From assembly GCF_001543245.1 (NCBI RefSeq), contig NZ_CP014163.1, positions 62,001 through 126,000 on the forward strand: a DNA stretch of 64,000 bases, written 5' to 3'. This document shows, in pieces, positions 47,751-57,330 of this stretch (position 1 is the stretch's first letter; each line of letters begins with the position of its first letter). Source of the stretch: Aerococcus urinaehominis. GTDB taxonomy: Bacteria; Bacillota; Bacilli; Lactobacillales; Aerococcaceae. A program made the position numbers and the translations under genes. Under the pieces are notes generated by a model. The model saw only the letters and a list, made by a program, of their open reading frames with translations, was not told the origin of the DNA and searched no databases.

Positions 47751-49527
47751 AATCTAGCTGATAAAGGTTAGGAGCAATTTTTTCTAGTTTTAATTGAGAA
47801 AATTGCTGGTTAACTAGATCATCAGGCAAAATTAGATAATCTGCTGTTGCCCCTAATTGGGGAATTTGGTCAACTTGGTCAACAATCTGAATATTGGGCT
47901 GGTAGAGCCGGTATTTGAGATAGTAGCTAACAAAAGAATTATTTTCAAGCAAATCAGGGTCGAGGTAGAAAATATAACTTGCTGAAGGTGCTTGGCTAGT
48001 TAATTTATTGGCGGGTAAAAACTGGAGCTGTTTTTCAAGGACCAGATTTTCCTGACTTTCTGCTTGCGGATTAAAGAAGTTTTTGTAGTCGTTAGATCGT
48101 TGGCTAAATAAAAATCCTAGTGTTAAAGCAATTAGGGGAAGTGCCAAAAATTTTCTATACCTAAATTTGGTTTGCAAGTCTAGATAGCTAATATATTGAT
48201 AGCAGCATAATCCAAGTAAGACACTGGCGTAAATTCTAATGGTTTCCATGTAACGGCCAAAACCAGCTAATTTAAGTGCTTCGTCTAGGGGCATTTGATA
48301 GATATACATGACTAGCACACTAAGGCTGTAGGCGAAAACTAGCAAGGCGATTAGGCTAATTTTTTTTAGTATAGAGATACTAGATTTTACGTGTTTAATC
48401 TTTAGTAAGCCGATGCAGATAACTACAATCACTAGGGCTAGCAATAAAGGCTTGCTAAATTTTAAATATTTGCAGGATGCTAGGATAAACTCACTCATAA
48501 TCGTTTTAATCTGGGCTGGCGCTTTTAACTGCGCCTGACTGGCGGCAAATTTACCCAAGCGATCGGCAGGGAAATTGCTGGTGACGTAGCTTTGCCAAGC
48601 CCAACTAGTAATCAGCGGTGTTAATAGTGGAAGGTAGGCCAGCCCAGATTTATGATGGTTGGAGCGATACAAGCGGTAGCAATAATAGGCTGCCATGACG
48701 GCCCAAAAAAAGATAGCAGACGACTTAGTTAGTATGAGGACAAAGCTAATTAAGCCAAATAGACCACCAATTAGGCGAGGTTTAAATTGATGATCAAAAG
48801 CATATTTAAGAACTAACAGGCCTGCAATACCGTAGGCAGCCACCAGGTCATCTACTAAGAGTACATTGATATGTCTAACACCGATTAAACCAACCAGAAA
48901 AATAGCTAGTAAACTTAAATCTACTAGGAAAGAGCTCAGGGAAGGTTGAGCGATTAGTCTCTTATGTTCGCGTAGAGAGAAGATAGTGGTCCAAGCCCCT
49001 AAGCGGAGGATAAATTGCCCATAAATGGCCATGCCCTCAGTCATTTGACTGGTTTTTGTAAAGTAATAGAGAAATGTAGCTGCAGCTGGCGGATAATTGG
49101 CAAATTCAGTGAAACTATTGGCTGCAGTTGGCCAGTGGTCAAATAGTAAAAGGGTTTTTAATATTAACGCCCAGTGTGAGAAATTATCGTAATGGATAAG
49201 TGTCTTATCTTTTAAGATAAAGTAATAAACAATAGCTATAAATGAAACTAGCCAAACTGGCCACTGGTCCCAATAAAATTTCTTTTGTCTTAGCTGAGTA
49301 TTTTTAAAATAAGGAAAGATATAGTAGAATAGAGTGTATATGAATAAGGCCAGCCCAACCAGCTTGGCGACAATTAGGGCCGGAGCGAGAAGACCGAGAA
49401 AGCCAGCCAATAAAAAGTAGGCATTAAGTGCCATTAGGCTAATAAAGGGTGCCAATGACCAACTCAGTTTTAGCCAATGTGATAAACAAAACATTAATGC
49501 AAGTAAGGTTATGAAAAAAATAAACAT
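47749..49527 (-). CDS. Polytopic membrane protein, GT-C glycosyltransferase-like
   Basis: 592 residues with about twelve membrane segments and a soluble C-terminal part of about 100 residues. An acidic motif in the first large outside loop, HYDNFSHWALILKTLL, followed by FANYPPAAATFLYYF, resembles the catalytic loop of GT-C enzymes that use lipid-linked sugars. It is divergent (94 bases) from a GT2-GtrA fusion, so the two could be the transferase and the donor-making/flipping parts of one glycosylation system. No named family recognised; the role is inferred. Confidence 0.65.
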   Translation of the reverse strand: MFIFFITLLALMFCLSHWLKLSWSLAPFISLMALNAYFLLAGFLGLLAPALIVAKLVGLALFIYTLFYYIFPYFKNTQLRQKKFYWDQWPVWLVSFIAIVYYFILKDKTLIHYDNFSHWALILKTLLLFDHWPTAANSFTEFANYPPAAATFLYYFTKTSQMTEGMAIYGQFILRLGAWTTIFSLREHKRLIAQPSLSSFLVDLSLLAIFLVGLIGVRHINVLLVDDLVAAYGIAGLLVLKYAFDHQFKPRLIGGLFGLISFVLILTKSSAIFFWAVMAAYYCYRLYRSNHHKSGLAYLPLLTPLITSWAWQSYVTSNFPADRLGKFAASQAQLKAPAQIKTIMSEFILASCKYLKFSKPLLLALVIVVICIGLLKIKHVKSSISILKKISLIALLVFAYSLSVLVMYIYQMPLDEALKLAGFGRYMETIRIYASVLLGLCCYQYISYLDLQTKFRYRKFLALPLIALTLGFLFSQRSNDYKNFFNPQAESQENLVLEKQLQFLPANKLTSQAPSASYIFYLDPDLLENNSFVSYYLKYRLYQPNIQIVDQVDQIPQLGATADYLILPDDLVNQQFSQLKLEKIAPNLYQLD

Positions 49528-49621
49528 GCTAGCGCTCCTAAATCTATGATTTAGTTAACTTACCATACTAGTTGACCACCCGCAAGCTAACGTTTTTAAT
49601 GAATTTAAAGTGAGGTAGACG

Positions 49622-50665
49622 ATGACTGTTTCTGATATTGCTATTATTATTCCTTCCTTGGAACCTGACCAGGCCTTATTAGACTTATTGGCCCATATTC
49701 GCTCAAAAGAAACGAGTAAAGAGGAGATTATTTTAATCAATGATGGTTCAGATAATAGCTATGACCATATTTTCCAACAGGCTGTTGCTGACTACCAGGT
49801 GCATTTGATTGAACATGAGGTCAATTACGGGAAAGGTCGGGGGCTAAAGAATGCCTTTAAGTATATTCTAAATGAATTAACCCAGGTTGAATGGGCGGTG
49901 ACCATCGACTCTGATGGCCAGCACACCTATCCAGACATGCAAGCTTGTATTAATGAGGCCCGCCAACATCCTGAGGCAATTATTTTTGGCTCGCGAGATT
50001 TCCAAAATGAAGTCCCTTTAAAAAGTAAATTCGGTAATATTATGACCTCTAAGGTATTGGCAGCAACCTCTGGTATGAACTTGCGCGACACACAGACTGG
50101 TTTACGGGTTATTCCGCGGGCCTATCTTTCTGATTTACTAAAAGTTGAAGGGGACCGCTTTGAATATGAAATGAATATGATTCTTTATGCCCACGATCAC
50201 AATGTAAAAATTATAGAAGTGCCCATTGCTACTATTTATTATGATGAAAATGCCGGCACGCATTTTAATCCCATTAGTGATTCAATTAAAATTTATGCCA
50301 CCTTTTTGCGTTATGGCTTTTCGTCAATCCTGTCCTTCCTCGTTGATATCGGCCTTTTTACCTTGATCTTGTCTTTTTTAAATGGTCAGAATTTTAAACA
50401 AATCACTATTGCTACTGTATTAGCTAGATTAATCTCCTCGTTAACTAACTTTTTGTTGAACCGTTATTTTGTCTTTAAATCCGGTACTAAATCGAGTATT
50501 GCTAAATACTTTAGCCTGGTAGTTGTGCAGATGTTACTATCAAGTATTTTAGTAACCTGGGCCAATCAATGGCTAATCAGCTGGGATACCAGCTGGGTTA
50601 AGGTGGCTATTGATACCCTCCTATTCATTATCAGTTTTTTGATTCAAAGAAAACTAGTTTTTTAA
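49622..50665 (+). CDS. Fused GT2 glycosyltransferase and GtrA-like flippase
   Basis: 347 residues. Residues 1-220 form a GT2 domain (IIIPSLEPDQ, LINDGSDN, TIDSDGQHTYPDM with the DxD motif, RDTQTGLR). Residues 225-347 hold four membrane segments of a GtrA domain (FLRYGFSSILSFLVDIGLFT, LLNRYFVFKS). GT2 members of this kind load a sugar onto undecaprenyl phosphate and GtrA helps move it across the membrane, so this one protein covers two of the three steps. GTGAGGT precedes the ATG. Confidence 0.88.
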   Translation: MTVSDIAIIIPSLEPDQALLDLLAHIRSKETSKEEIILINDGSDNSYDHIFQQAVADYQVHLIEHEVNYGKGRGLKNAFKYILNELTQVEWAVTIDSDGQHTYPDMQACINEARQHPEAIIFGSRDFQNEVPLKSKFGNIMTSKVLAATSGMNLRDTQTGLRVIPRAYLSDLLKVEGDRFEYEMNMILYAHDHNVKIIEVPIATIYYDENAGTHFNPISDSIKIYATFLRYGFSSILSFLVDIGLFTLILSFLNGQNFKQITIATVLARLISSLTNFLLNRYFVFKSGTKSSIAKYFSLVVVQMLLSSILVTWANQWLISWDTSWVKVAIDTLLFIISFLIQRKLVF

Positions 50666-50678
50666 TCTAACCTATATA

Positions 50679-50737
50679 AAAAGCAACCATATCCGTTTGA
50701 CTTTAAAACATTTTGTCAAACGGATATGGTTGCTTTT
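50679..50737. terminator. Two-way terminator with 23-bp stem
   Basis: Perfect 23-bp stem beginning AAAAGCAACCATATCC and a 13-base loop; shared between the GT2-GtrA gene and the convergent gtrA. Confidence 0.92.
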
Positions 50738-51146
50738 ATTGTTTAAATATAAATACTTTACTGAAGATATAATTTAAAATAACGACAGCAATCTGGCTAA
50801 TGAATTTACCAAATAATTCTGATAAACCTAACCAAGTCAGACAGATGATGATTAAATTATCTGCGACTAAAGAAGCAAGACGGAAGAAGATGAAGCTAGC
50901 TAATTCTTTACTCACAACTGGCCAAGACCAAGAGCTAGAAGAAAAGACCCAGATTTTATTGGTGACAAAGGCAAATATTACCGACAGCAACCAAGCCAAA
51001 CTGTTGGCCACTAATAAGGACAGCCAGGAACGTAAGATGGTAAAGCTGAGGATATTGACTAAAGTAGTCAACAGTCCAAAAATCAGATAAGCTAAGACTT
51101 CCCGGTTGGTAAATTTTTTAATAAGTTGTCGGAGTTGATCTTTCAT
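50736..51146 (-). CDS. GtrA-family membrane protein (polyprenyl-linked sugar flippase)
   Basis: 136 residues with four membrane segments: LAYLIFGLLTTLVNILSF, LVANSLAWLLSVIFAFVTNKIWVF, and two more. GtrA/GtcA proteins are needed to present lipid-linked sugars outside the cell. It follows the CsbB-like GT2 by one base on the minus strand, with a YfhO gene divergent from that pair. Confidence 0.88.
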   Translation of the reverse strand: MKDQLRQLIKKFTNREVLAYLIFGLLTTLVNILSFTILRSWLSLLVANSLAWLLSVIFAFVTNKIWVFSSSSWSWPVVSKELASFIFFRLASLVADNLIIICLTWLGLSELFGKFISQIAVVILNYIFSKVFIFKQ

Positions 51147-51147
51147 T

Positions 51148-52104
51148 TTAGTCCTCTTCTTTGAACGATGTAACCAAGATATCCGCTTCGGTTTCTTTCA
51201 CAATATAAATCGGACGGTGTTTAGTCTCTAAGAAAATTTTGCCGATATACTTACCGATAATACCTAAACACAAGAGCTGGATACCGCCAATAAATAAGAT
51301 GACAGTCATCATTGATGGCCAACCTTGGACAGGATCGGCGAAAATCAGGGTGCGGATAATAATAAATAAACCCGCTAGTAGGGAAAATAAGAACATTAAG
51401 GCGCCGATTATCGCAGCCAGGGTGAGGGGAAAATCGGAAAAGTTGATGATGGCTTCGATTGAATAGGAGAAGAGGCTCCAAAAAGACCAACTGGTTTCCC
51501 CGGCTACCCGGTCGCGGTTTTCAAAGCTCAGGTACTTGGTCTTAAAGCCTACCCAGGCAAAGATGCCCTTAGAAAAACGGTTGTACTCTGTCATTTCTAG
51601 AACCGCATCAACCATCTGCCGGGTCATTAGTCGGTAGTCGCGCACGCCATCAACAAAATGGGTGTCAGAAATTTTATTGATGCCCCAGTAAAAGGCCTTG
51701 GCAAATAGGCTACGAATGGGGGGCTCACCGGTCCGTGTGGTCCGTCTCGTACCCACACAATCTAATTCAGGATCTTGTTTTAAGCAGGCGATCATCTCTG
51801 GCAGGAGTTCTGGCGGGTCTTGGAGGTCAACATCCATAAGGGTGACTAGGTCGCCTCGGGCAGCCTGGAGGCCCGCATAGATACCTGCTTCCTTACCAAA
51901 ATTACGGGAAAAGGAGATGTAGCGCACTTGGGGGTCTAATTTGGCCAATTGACGCATCTGGGTAAGGGATTGGTCGCTAGAGCCATCATTTACGAATATA
52001 TATTCAAATTGATGCTGGCAGGCTGGTTTAACTGCTTCCATGGCCTGGTAAAACAGGGGGATGGCCGCCTCCTCATTGTAGCAGGGGACGATTATCGAAA
52101 TCAT
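51148..52104 (-). CDS. CsbB/GtrB-like GT2 polyprenyl-phosphate glycosyltransferase
   Basis: 318 residues from the ATG at 52104, seven bases after ATAGGAG; the upstream in-frame codon at 52128 lacks a site. GT2 motifs IIVPCYNEEAAIP, VNDGSSDQS, FSRNFGKEAGIYAGL, DVDLQDPPELLPEM; two C-terminal membrane segments. This is the CsbB/YkcC/GtrB class, which makes undecaprenyl-phosphate-linked sugar in the inner leaflet. It forms a unit with gtrA and, divergently, yfhO. Confidence 0.92.
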   Translation of the reverse strand: MISIIVPCYNEEAAIPLFYQAMEAVKPACQHQFEYIFVNDGSSDQSLTQMRQLAKLDPQVRYISFSRNFGKEAGIYAGLQAARGDLVTLMDVDLQDPPELLPEMIACLKQDPELDCVGTRRTTRTGEPPIRSLFAKAFYWGINKISDTHFVDGVRDYRLMTRQMVDAVLEMTEYNRFSKGIFAWVGFKTKYLSFENRDRVAGETSWSFWSLFSYSIEAIINFSDFPLTLAAIIGALMFLFSLLAGLFIIIRTLIFADPVQGWPSMMTVILFIGGIQLLCLGIIGKYIGKIFLETKHRPIYIVKETEADILVTSFKEED

Positions 52105-52237
52105 AGCTAGGCTCCTATCTGATATCAATCTGCTTAGACTAGGTTAAACTAGCCAAGTCAGTCTATTTTAACCCTCTTTCGAGTGCTTGTAAATATGCTA
52201 TACTGGGAGTAATTTTTTCTAGAAAGAAGGATGGGAT

Positions 52238-54865
52238 TTGAACAGCCATTTAAAAAAATATTGGCCCCTATACCTAGCAGGCCTACTTGTCGTATTAATC
52301 CAAAGTTTGGTTTACTGGCAATTAAATATTGTTCCTTTTGGTGAAGTCACTCTTCTAACAACTGATCTAAAGGGCCAATACATTAGCTTTTTTGCTTACT
52401 TTAAAAACGCCCTAACTGGGCCTGAAAGTCTAATATATTCCTTCTCCAAAACATTTGCGGGTAATATGGTAGGCTTGACCACCTACTATTTGCTTAGTCC
52501 CTTAAATTTGATATTTTTGGCTTTTGATCTGGTGGACTTCCCGTTAGCCGTGACTTTGCTTACCTTGGTTAAGATGGCTGGATTAGCTATTAGTATGGCC
52601 TGGTTGGCTCGTTTTTTTCAAGCACCTAAATTTGGTCAGGTCCTAGCAGGTCTAGCCTATGCCGGGTCAGCTTATGTTGCTGTTTATCAGCAAAATATTA
52701 TGTGGCTAGATACTTTAATATTAGTACCCCTAGTAATCGGTGGTTTAGAGTTGCTAATGGCCGGTCACAAGCCCTGGTTATACTTAGTCAGTTTATGGCT
52801 AGTTATTTTAAACAGTTTTTATATGGGTTATATGGTCTGCCTCTTTAGCCTTTTATATTTTACATGTAGTCTGTTGACGACTTGGTTTAGCAAAAAACGG
52901 CACCAACAGATGGTTGCTAGCGAATGCCGGCGGGTGATAGTGACCTACCTAATGAGCTCAATTGCCGCGGGCTTATTAGCCGGAATTACGTTAATCCCAG
53001 CCATTCTATCGCTCAATGGTGGCAAGGCGAGTTTTCAAGCTAGCCAGCTCCTAAACTTTTGGCTTTTATTTGACCCGCGTGACTTACCGGGGCAATTTCT
53101 GCCCCAAGCCTACCAGCTGGGAGATATTAAGGATGGCGGCCCCAATATCTATGTTTTTACTGGTATGCTTAGCTTGGCATTGCTAGGGCTTTTCAACCAA
53201 GCCCTTGCGCGCACTGATAAGTTACGGTTTAGCCTAATGGGCTTATTCCTCCTAGTCAGTTTGGCCTTAACCAATCTGTCCCTGATTTGGCATGGCTTTA
53301 CGCCACCCACCTGGTTCCCGCATCGTTTTAGCTACTTATTAGTTATCATTATTATCCTACTAGCTTGTCTGCAGTTGCGCCACTGGCAGGTTAGGGCGGG
53401 CCACTTGTTATTAACTAGTGTGATTGTTCTTGCTATCCCTGGTATGGCCTACCTTGCTGGTTGGGGGATAAGTCATGAGCGTCTCTGTTTTTACTGGATC
53501 AGTCAAGGGCTATTTTTAATGCTTTTACTAGCTCGTATAATATTAGTTAACCCGCGCCAGCGTTTCATACTGGCCAGTTTGATTTTACTAGTTGCTAGCC
53601 TAGAAATTGCGGTCAATAGTCATGCCAGTCAAAGCCAGATTGAATACCTCGAACAAGAGAAATACCTAGCTACTATTCAAAATTATCATCCTGCTATGCA
53701 GGCCTTAGCGCCTAGCCAGGATGATTTTTATCGGGTTGAGCGTGATGATCATTTCTCTCAAAATGACCCCTTACTCTTAAATTATCCCGGCCTATCACAT
53801 TACTCATCAAATGAGCAAGAGTCTAACTTAGCATTTATGAGCCAACTTGGTTATACCAGGACCAGGAATTGGGCTGCTTATATGGCAGGTTCTAGTTTAG
53901 CTGCTGATTCATTCATGGGTCGGCGCTATCTTCTGACAATAAACGACCCGGCCAGCCGACCCTTGGAAGGCTTGAAAAAATCAGCTTGGCCTCAGTCCCA
54001 AGATAGTTTGCTGGAAAACCCTTATGCTTTTCCCTTGGCTTTTCTAGCGGCTCAGTCCGGTGATAATATTGATTTAAGCCGGGTTGATAGCAACCAAAAC
54101 CAGTTGACTCCTGAAAATATTTGGCCATGGCAAAACTATTTATTTGCCTTGACAACTGGCCATGCAAACTACTATCAGGATCTTGCAAGTGATGACCTGG
54201 TCTATGAAATGGATAATCTAACGGTTACGGACCAGCAAGGAACCAAGCTTTATCAGAAAATTAACCCTGACCGACCAGCTAGCCTAACCATCCATTTCCC
54301 AACCCTAGCAGGCGATCAATTGAACTACCGTTTGTTGGGTGAGACAGGTCAGGTCTGGCAGGTTTTCCACAATGGCCACCTCGCCCTTACTAAGACTAAA
54401 AATATGAACCAGGTGACTCAAACATTAGCCGTCAGCGAGCAAACCCCAGCCTACCTGACGCTAGTGCCTGAAGATGAACAGTTTCAGCTAGCAGATATAC
54501 AGCTGGCTAGTTCGACTACCAATCAATTAGCCAAGATGGCAGCTTATGCTAAGAGCCACCAATTGATTTTAAATGAGCTAGGTCCGACTACTATTAAGGG
54601 ACAACTCAAAGCTGGTGATCAACCAGGAGACTTGGTAGTCACCATACCTTACGACCGAGGCTGGCAGGCCCAGCTTGACGGTCAAGACCTGACAGCTTAT
54701 GCCTATGCAGGCCATTTGCAGGCCTTTAAAGTTCCTAAACAAAATGGCCATCTGACCATGACTTATCGCCCACCAGGTTTAAGACTGGGCCTAGTAGTTA
54801 GTCTAATTGGTCTAGGAATCACTGCAGGTTTATTCCGTTGGACCAAAAGCAAGCAATTATCCTAA
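52238..54865 (+). CDS. yfhO: YfhO-family membrane glycosyltransferase
   Basis: 875 residues from a TTG at 52238, seven bases after AAGAAGG. About thirteen membrane segments in the first 460 residues, a large outside domain (about 470-845), and a final membrane segment with basic end (RWTKSKQL). LLTTDLKGQYISFFAYFKNAL is the YfhO (PF09586) N-terminal signature. In Bacillus and Listeria relatives, YfhO-type proteins use the sugar made by CsbB to decorate lipoteichoic acid. Here the CsbB-GtrA pair lies immediately divergent, completing a three-component system. Confidence 0.9.
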   Translation: MNSHLKKYWPLYLAGLLVVLIQSLVYWQLNIVPFGEVTLLTTDLKGQYISFFAYFKNALTGPESLIYSFSKTFAGNMVGLTTYYLLSPLNLIFLAFDLVDFPLAVTLLTLVKMAGLAISMAWLARFFQAPKFGQVLAGLAYAGSAYVAVYQQNIMWLDTLILVPLVIGGLELLMAGHKPWLYLVSLWLVILNSFYMGYMVCLFSLLYFTCSLLTTWFSKKRHQQMVASECRRVIVTYLMSSIAAGLLAGITLIPAILSLNGGKASFQASQLLNFWLLFDPRDLPGQFLPQAYQLGDIKDGGPNIYVFTGMLSLALLGLFNQALARTDKLRFSLMGLFLLVSLALTNLSLIWHGFTPPTWFPHRFSYLLVIIIILLACLQLRHWQVRAGHLLLTSVIVLAIPGMAYLAGWGISHERLCFYWISQGLFLMLLLARIILVNPRQRFILASLILLVASLEIAVNSHASQSQIEYLEQEKYLATIQNYHPAMQALAPSQDDFYRVERDDHFSQNDPLLLNYPGLSHYSSNEQESNLAFMSQLGYTRTRNWAAYMAGSSLAADSFMGRRYLLTINDPASRPLEGLKKSAWPQSQDSLLENPYAFPLAFLAAQSGDNIDLSRVDSNQNQLTPENIWPWQNYLFALTTGHANYYQDLASDDLVYEMDNLTVTDQQGTKLYQKINPDRPASLTIHFPTLAGDQLNYRLLGETGQVWQVFHNGHLALTKTKNMNQVTQTLAVSEQTPAYLTLVPEDEQFQLADIQLASSTTNQLAKMAAYAKSHQLILNELGPTTIKGQLKAGDQPGDLVVTIPYDRGWQAQLDGQDLTAYAYAGHLQAFKVPKQNGHLTMTYRPPGLRLGLVVSLIGLGITAGLFRWTKSKQLS

Positions 54866-55015
54866 AAAAATTTCAATAGGAATGTGCTAGCAATTTAGCT
54901 TGCTAAGATTAATTATATTGACCTGGAGCTCTTTCATTTTTAGGTGGCCTTGGGTATAATGATTGCAAATAGTTCTGGCACTTGGCTTAGCCTGGGTCAG
55001 GTAAAGGAGTCGTTT

Positions 55016-56219
55016 ATGTATTGTCAAAATTGTGGCCAAGAAGTGCCAGCAGAGAGTAATTTTTGTATCCATTGTGGTCATGCCTTGAAGGATGAAGGAC
55101 AAGCGGTGGCTAATCCGAGCCGCTTTAACCAGGCAGGGGCCAAGTTCAGCCAGGTTTCTCAAGATTTGATCAATCGCGTAGACCGCGTTACGGGCGGGAG
55201 TGGCCAAGTAAAAATTAAATTTAGTGATTTATTTACTGAAATTGGCAAACGTCATCAACGTGACGAGGTTGATGAAATCTTTACCGCTGGTAGTCGGTTA
55301 ACCACACCAGCTCCGGAAGATATTTCTAAAGAATGGCCGCGACCATGGTATTATTCCCGTATTTTTATTGTCCTGATGCTAGTAGCCCTAGCCCTTTATG
55401 TGGTCACTGTTAACATGGATAATATGATTACCCTGCCAGCCCTGCTTCTAGTTGGGGCCAGTGTCACCGTTTTGCCAGTTGTATCATTCTTTTTTTGAAT
55501 GTAATTCGCCGCGTAATATTTCTTTAATTACTGTCTTTGAAATATTTGCAGTTGGTGGGGCTTTTTCTATTTTAGCCACCATGTTTATCTTCCTTTTTAC
55601 TGATGGTATTGCCGTAAACTCCGAGAGTTTGTTGAGTATTTTACTGGCAGTAGTCGCCGAGGAAGTGGCCAAGGCCTTTTTGACCCTTTATTTTATCCGT
55701 CGTTATGCCGACAAGCGCTATATTCTGAATGGCCTCTTGATTGGGGCCGGAGTAGGGGCTGGTTTTGCTGTTTTTGAAACGGCTGGCTACGGCTTTTACG
55801 AATTAATGGAGACAGGTTACTATGAGAGCTTAGTTAATATCCTCGTCATGCGTGGTGTTATGGCAATTGGTGGCCATGTGGTCTGGGCTGCCATTCAGGG
55901 AGGTGCTTTGATGCTAGCCCTCAAGGCCATGGGGGTAAACTTCTCTTGGGCAGCACTCAAGGAGCCAGCCTTCCTACGTTTTGCGGGCTTGACTATCTTG
56001 ATGCATTTTATTTGGAATTCCAACCTCTTTATTTTACCACTGCCGATTATCATGGATTTAAAATATATCTTATTAATTATCTTTGCCTGGCTTGTTATCT
56101 TTATCCTAGTTAACCGTGGCATTAAAGAAATCAACCAGATTACCCTCGACTACCAGCCAACTGAACTCACAGCCAGTGATGCGGCCGATGAATCAGTTGC
56201 TAAGCAGATAATTGATTAA
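55016..56219 (+). pseudogene. prsW: Zinc-ribbon PrsW-family intramembrane protease, split by frameshift in a T7 run
   Basis: The first part (55016-55498, ATG behind AAAGGAG) has an N-terminal zinc ribbon (CQNCGQ...FCIHCGH) and two membrane segments and stops in a run of seven T (55490-55496). The next frame continues with ECNSPRNISLITVFEIFAVGG and carries the glutamic protease motifs EEVAK, FETAGYGF, GGHVVW and HFIWN up to 56219. Removing one T gives a continuous protein of about 400 residues matching PrsW homologues, where the join reads like FFE.N.PRNISL. The cause could be mutation, phase variation or a sequencing error. Confidence 0.85.
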
Positions 56220-56283
56220 ACCCATACCTTAATTGACTTAAATAGGTTTATAACCCCCAAAAATTACCCTTCTGGAGGATTTT

Positions 56284-57156
56284 ATGAAAAGAGCATTAAT
56301 TGTTGACTCAACTGCTAATATTGGTGAGACTTTGTTCAACCATCCTGATATTTACCAGGCAAACTTGACTGTCCACTTCAATGGTGAGGAAGCGTCCTAT
56401 GTTGACACTTGGGATGAAGCACGCACCAAAGCCTTCTATGAAAAGATGGCGGCAGCCGACCATATCCCAACTACTAGCCAACCAGCTCCTGAAGATTTTA
56501 TCAAGGCCTTTGAGGCAGTGGTAGCTGCTGGTTATGAGACGGTCTATGTCCTCACTGTCGCCTCACAAATTTCCGGAACCTTCCAAACAGCCTCTATGAT
56601 TAGTAAGGATTATGAAGACCTAATTGATATCCATTTAGTGGACTCTGGCACTTCGAGCTATGGCATGAAGAATATGGTAGAACACCTAGTGGCCTGGTTT
56701 GAAACCGATATGACCAACCAAGAAATTGATGACCAGCTGGCCAAGCTAGTGCGTGAAACATACGTACTAGGAGCCATCCATAACCTGACCAATTTCCAAA
56801 AAGGTGGCCGTATTAGTCACTTGGGCGGTAGTATCGCAGGTTTATTTAAGGTAGCAGGCCTCTTCTCTGTCCACCAAGGTAAAATTGATATTGAAAAAGT
56901 TACCCGCGGCAAGCAAAGGGTACGTCAAGCCCTGGACCAAGCCATCGATAAATATATTTCAAATCATCCGGGTGCTTTTCGTTTAGCGGTTGTCCACTCT
57001 AATATCGGTGAAGTAGCCAAGGAGAAGGCTCGCGACTTACGGCAACGCTTCCCCCCAGCCAAAGATGTGGTCATTGATAATCTAACGATTGTCGTCGGTA
57101 CCCAGCTAGGTGAGGACATATTAGCTTATATCTACTTGCCTTATCTTTTGACATAG
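56284..57156 (+). CDS. DegV family fatty-acid-binding protein
   Basis: 290 residues. IVDSTANIG, TSQPAPEDF, the lipid-binding SGTFQTASM, DSGTSSYGMKNMV and the C-terminal G-x-h-x-G are the DegV pattern. DegV/FakB proteins carry a fatty acid for phosphorylation by FakA. It is not next to a fakA gene. TGGAGG precedes the ATG. A terminator follows (57202-57231). Confidence 0.9.
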   Translation: MKRALIVDSTANIGETLFNHPDIYQANLTVHFNGEEASYVDTWDEARTKAFYEKMAAADHIPTTSQPAPEDFIKAFEAVVAAGYETVYVLTVASQISGTFQTASMISKDYEDLIDIHLVDSGTSSYGMKNMVEHLVAWFETDMTNQEIDDQLAKLVRETYVLGAIHNLTNFQKGGRISHLGGSIAGLFKVAGLFSVHQGKIDIEKVTRGKQRVRQALDQAIDKYISNHPGAFRLAVVHSNIGEVAKEKARDLRQRFPPAKDVVIDNLTIVVGTQLGEDILAYIYLPYLLT

Positions 57157-57201
57157 TCCTTTTTCATAGGTTGCTTAGTTAAATAATCTTGGTGATAGCA
57201 A

Positions 57202-57231
57202 AGATCGAAGTTTTAACTTCGGTCTTTTTTT
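57202..57231 (+). terminator. Terminator after the DegV gene
   Basis: AGATCGAAG / CTTCGGTCT with one G-T pair, 6-base loop, T run. Confidence 0.78.
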
Positions 57232-57286
57232 CTAGTTTATTTCACTTAAAAACTGTATTATGGATGATTTTTTAGCTCAGCTAAGG

Positions 57287-57311
57287 TATGCTAAAGGGGT
57301 AAACGGTTTCA
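57287..57311 (+). promoter_or_regulatory. -10 and cre upstream of the FabG-like SDR gene
   Basis: -10 TATGCT (57287-57292), -35 not clear. GGTAAACGGTTTCA (57298-57311) matches cre TGWAANCGNTNWCA at 13 of 14 positions and overlaps the expected start of transcription. Confidence 0.65.
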
Positions 57312-57330
57312 AAATAAAAGGAGGTACAAG

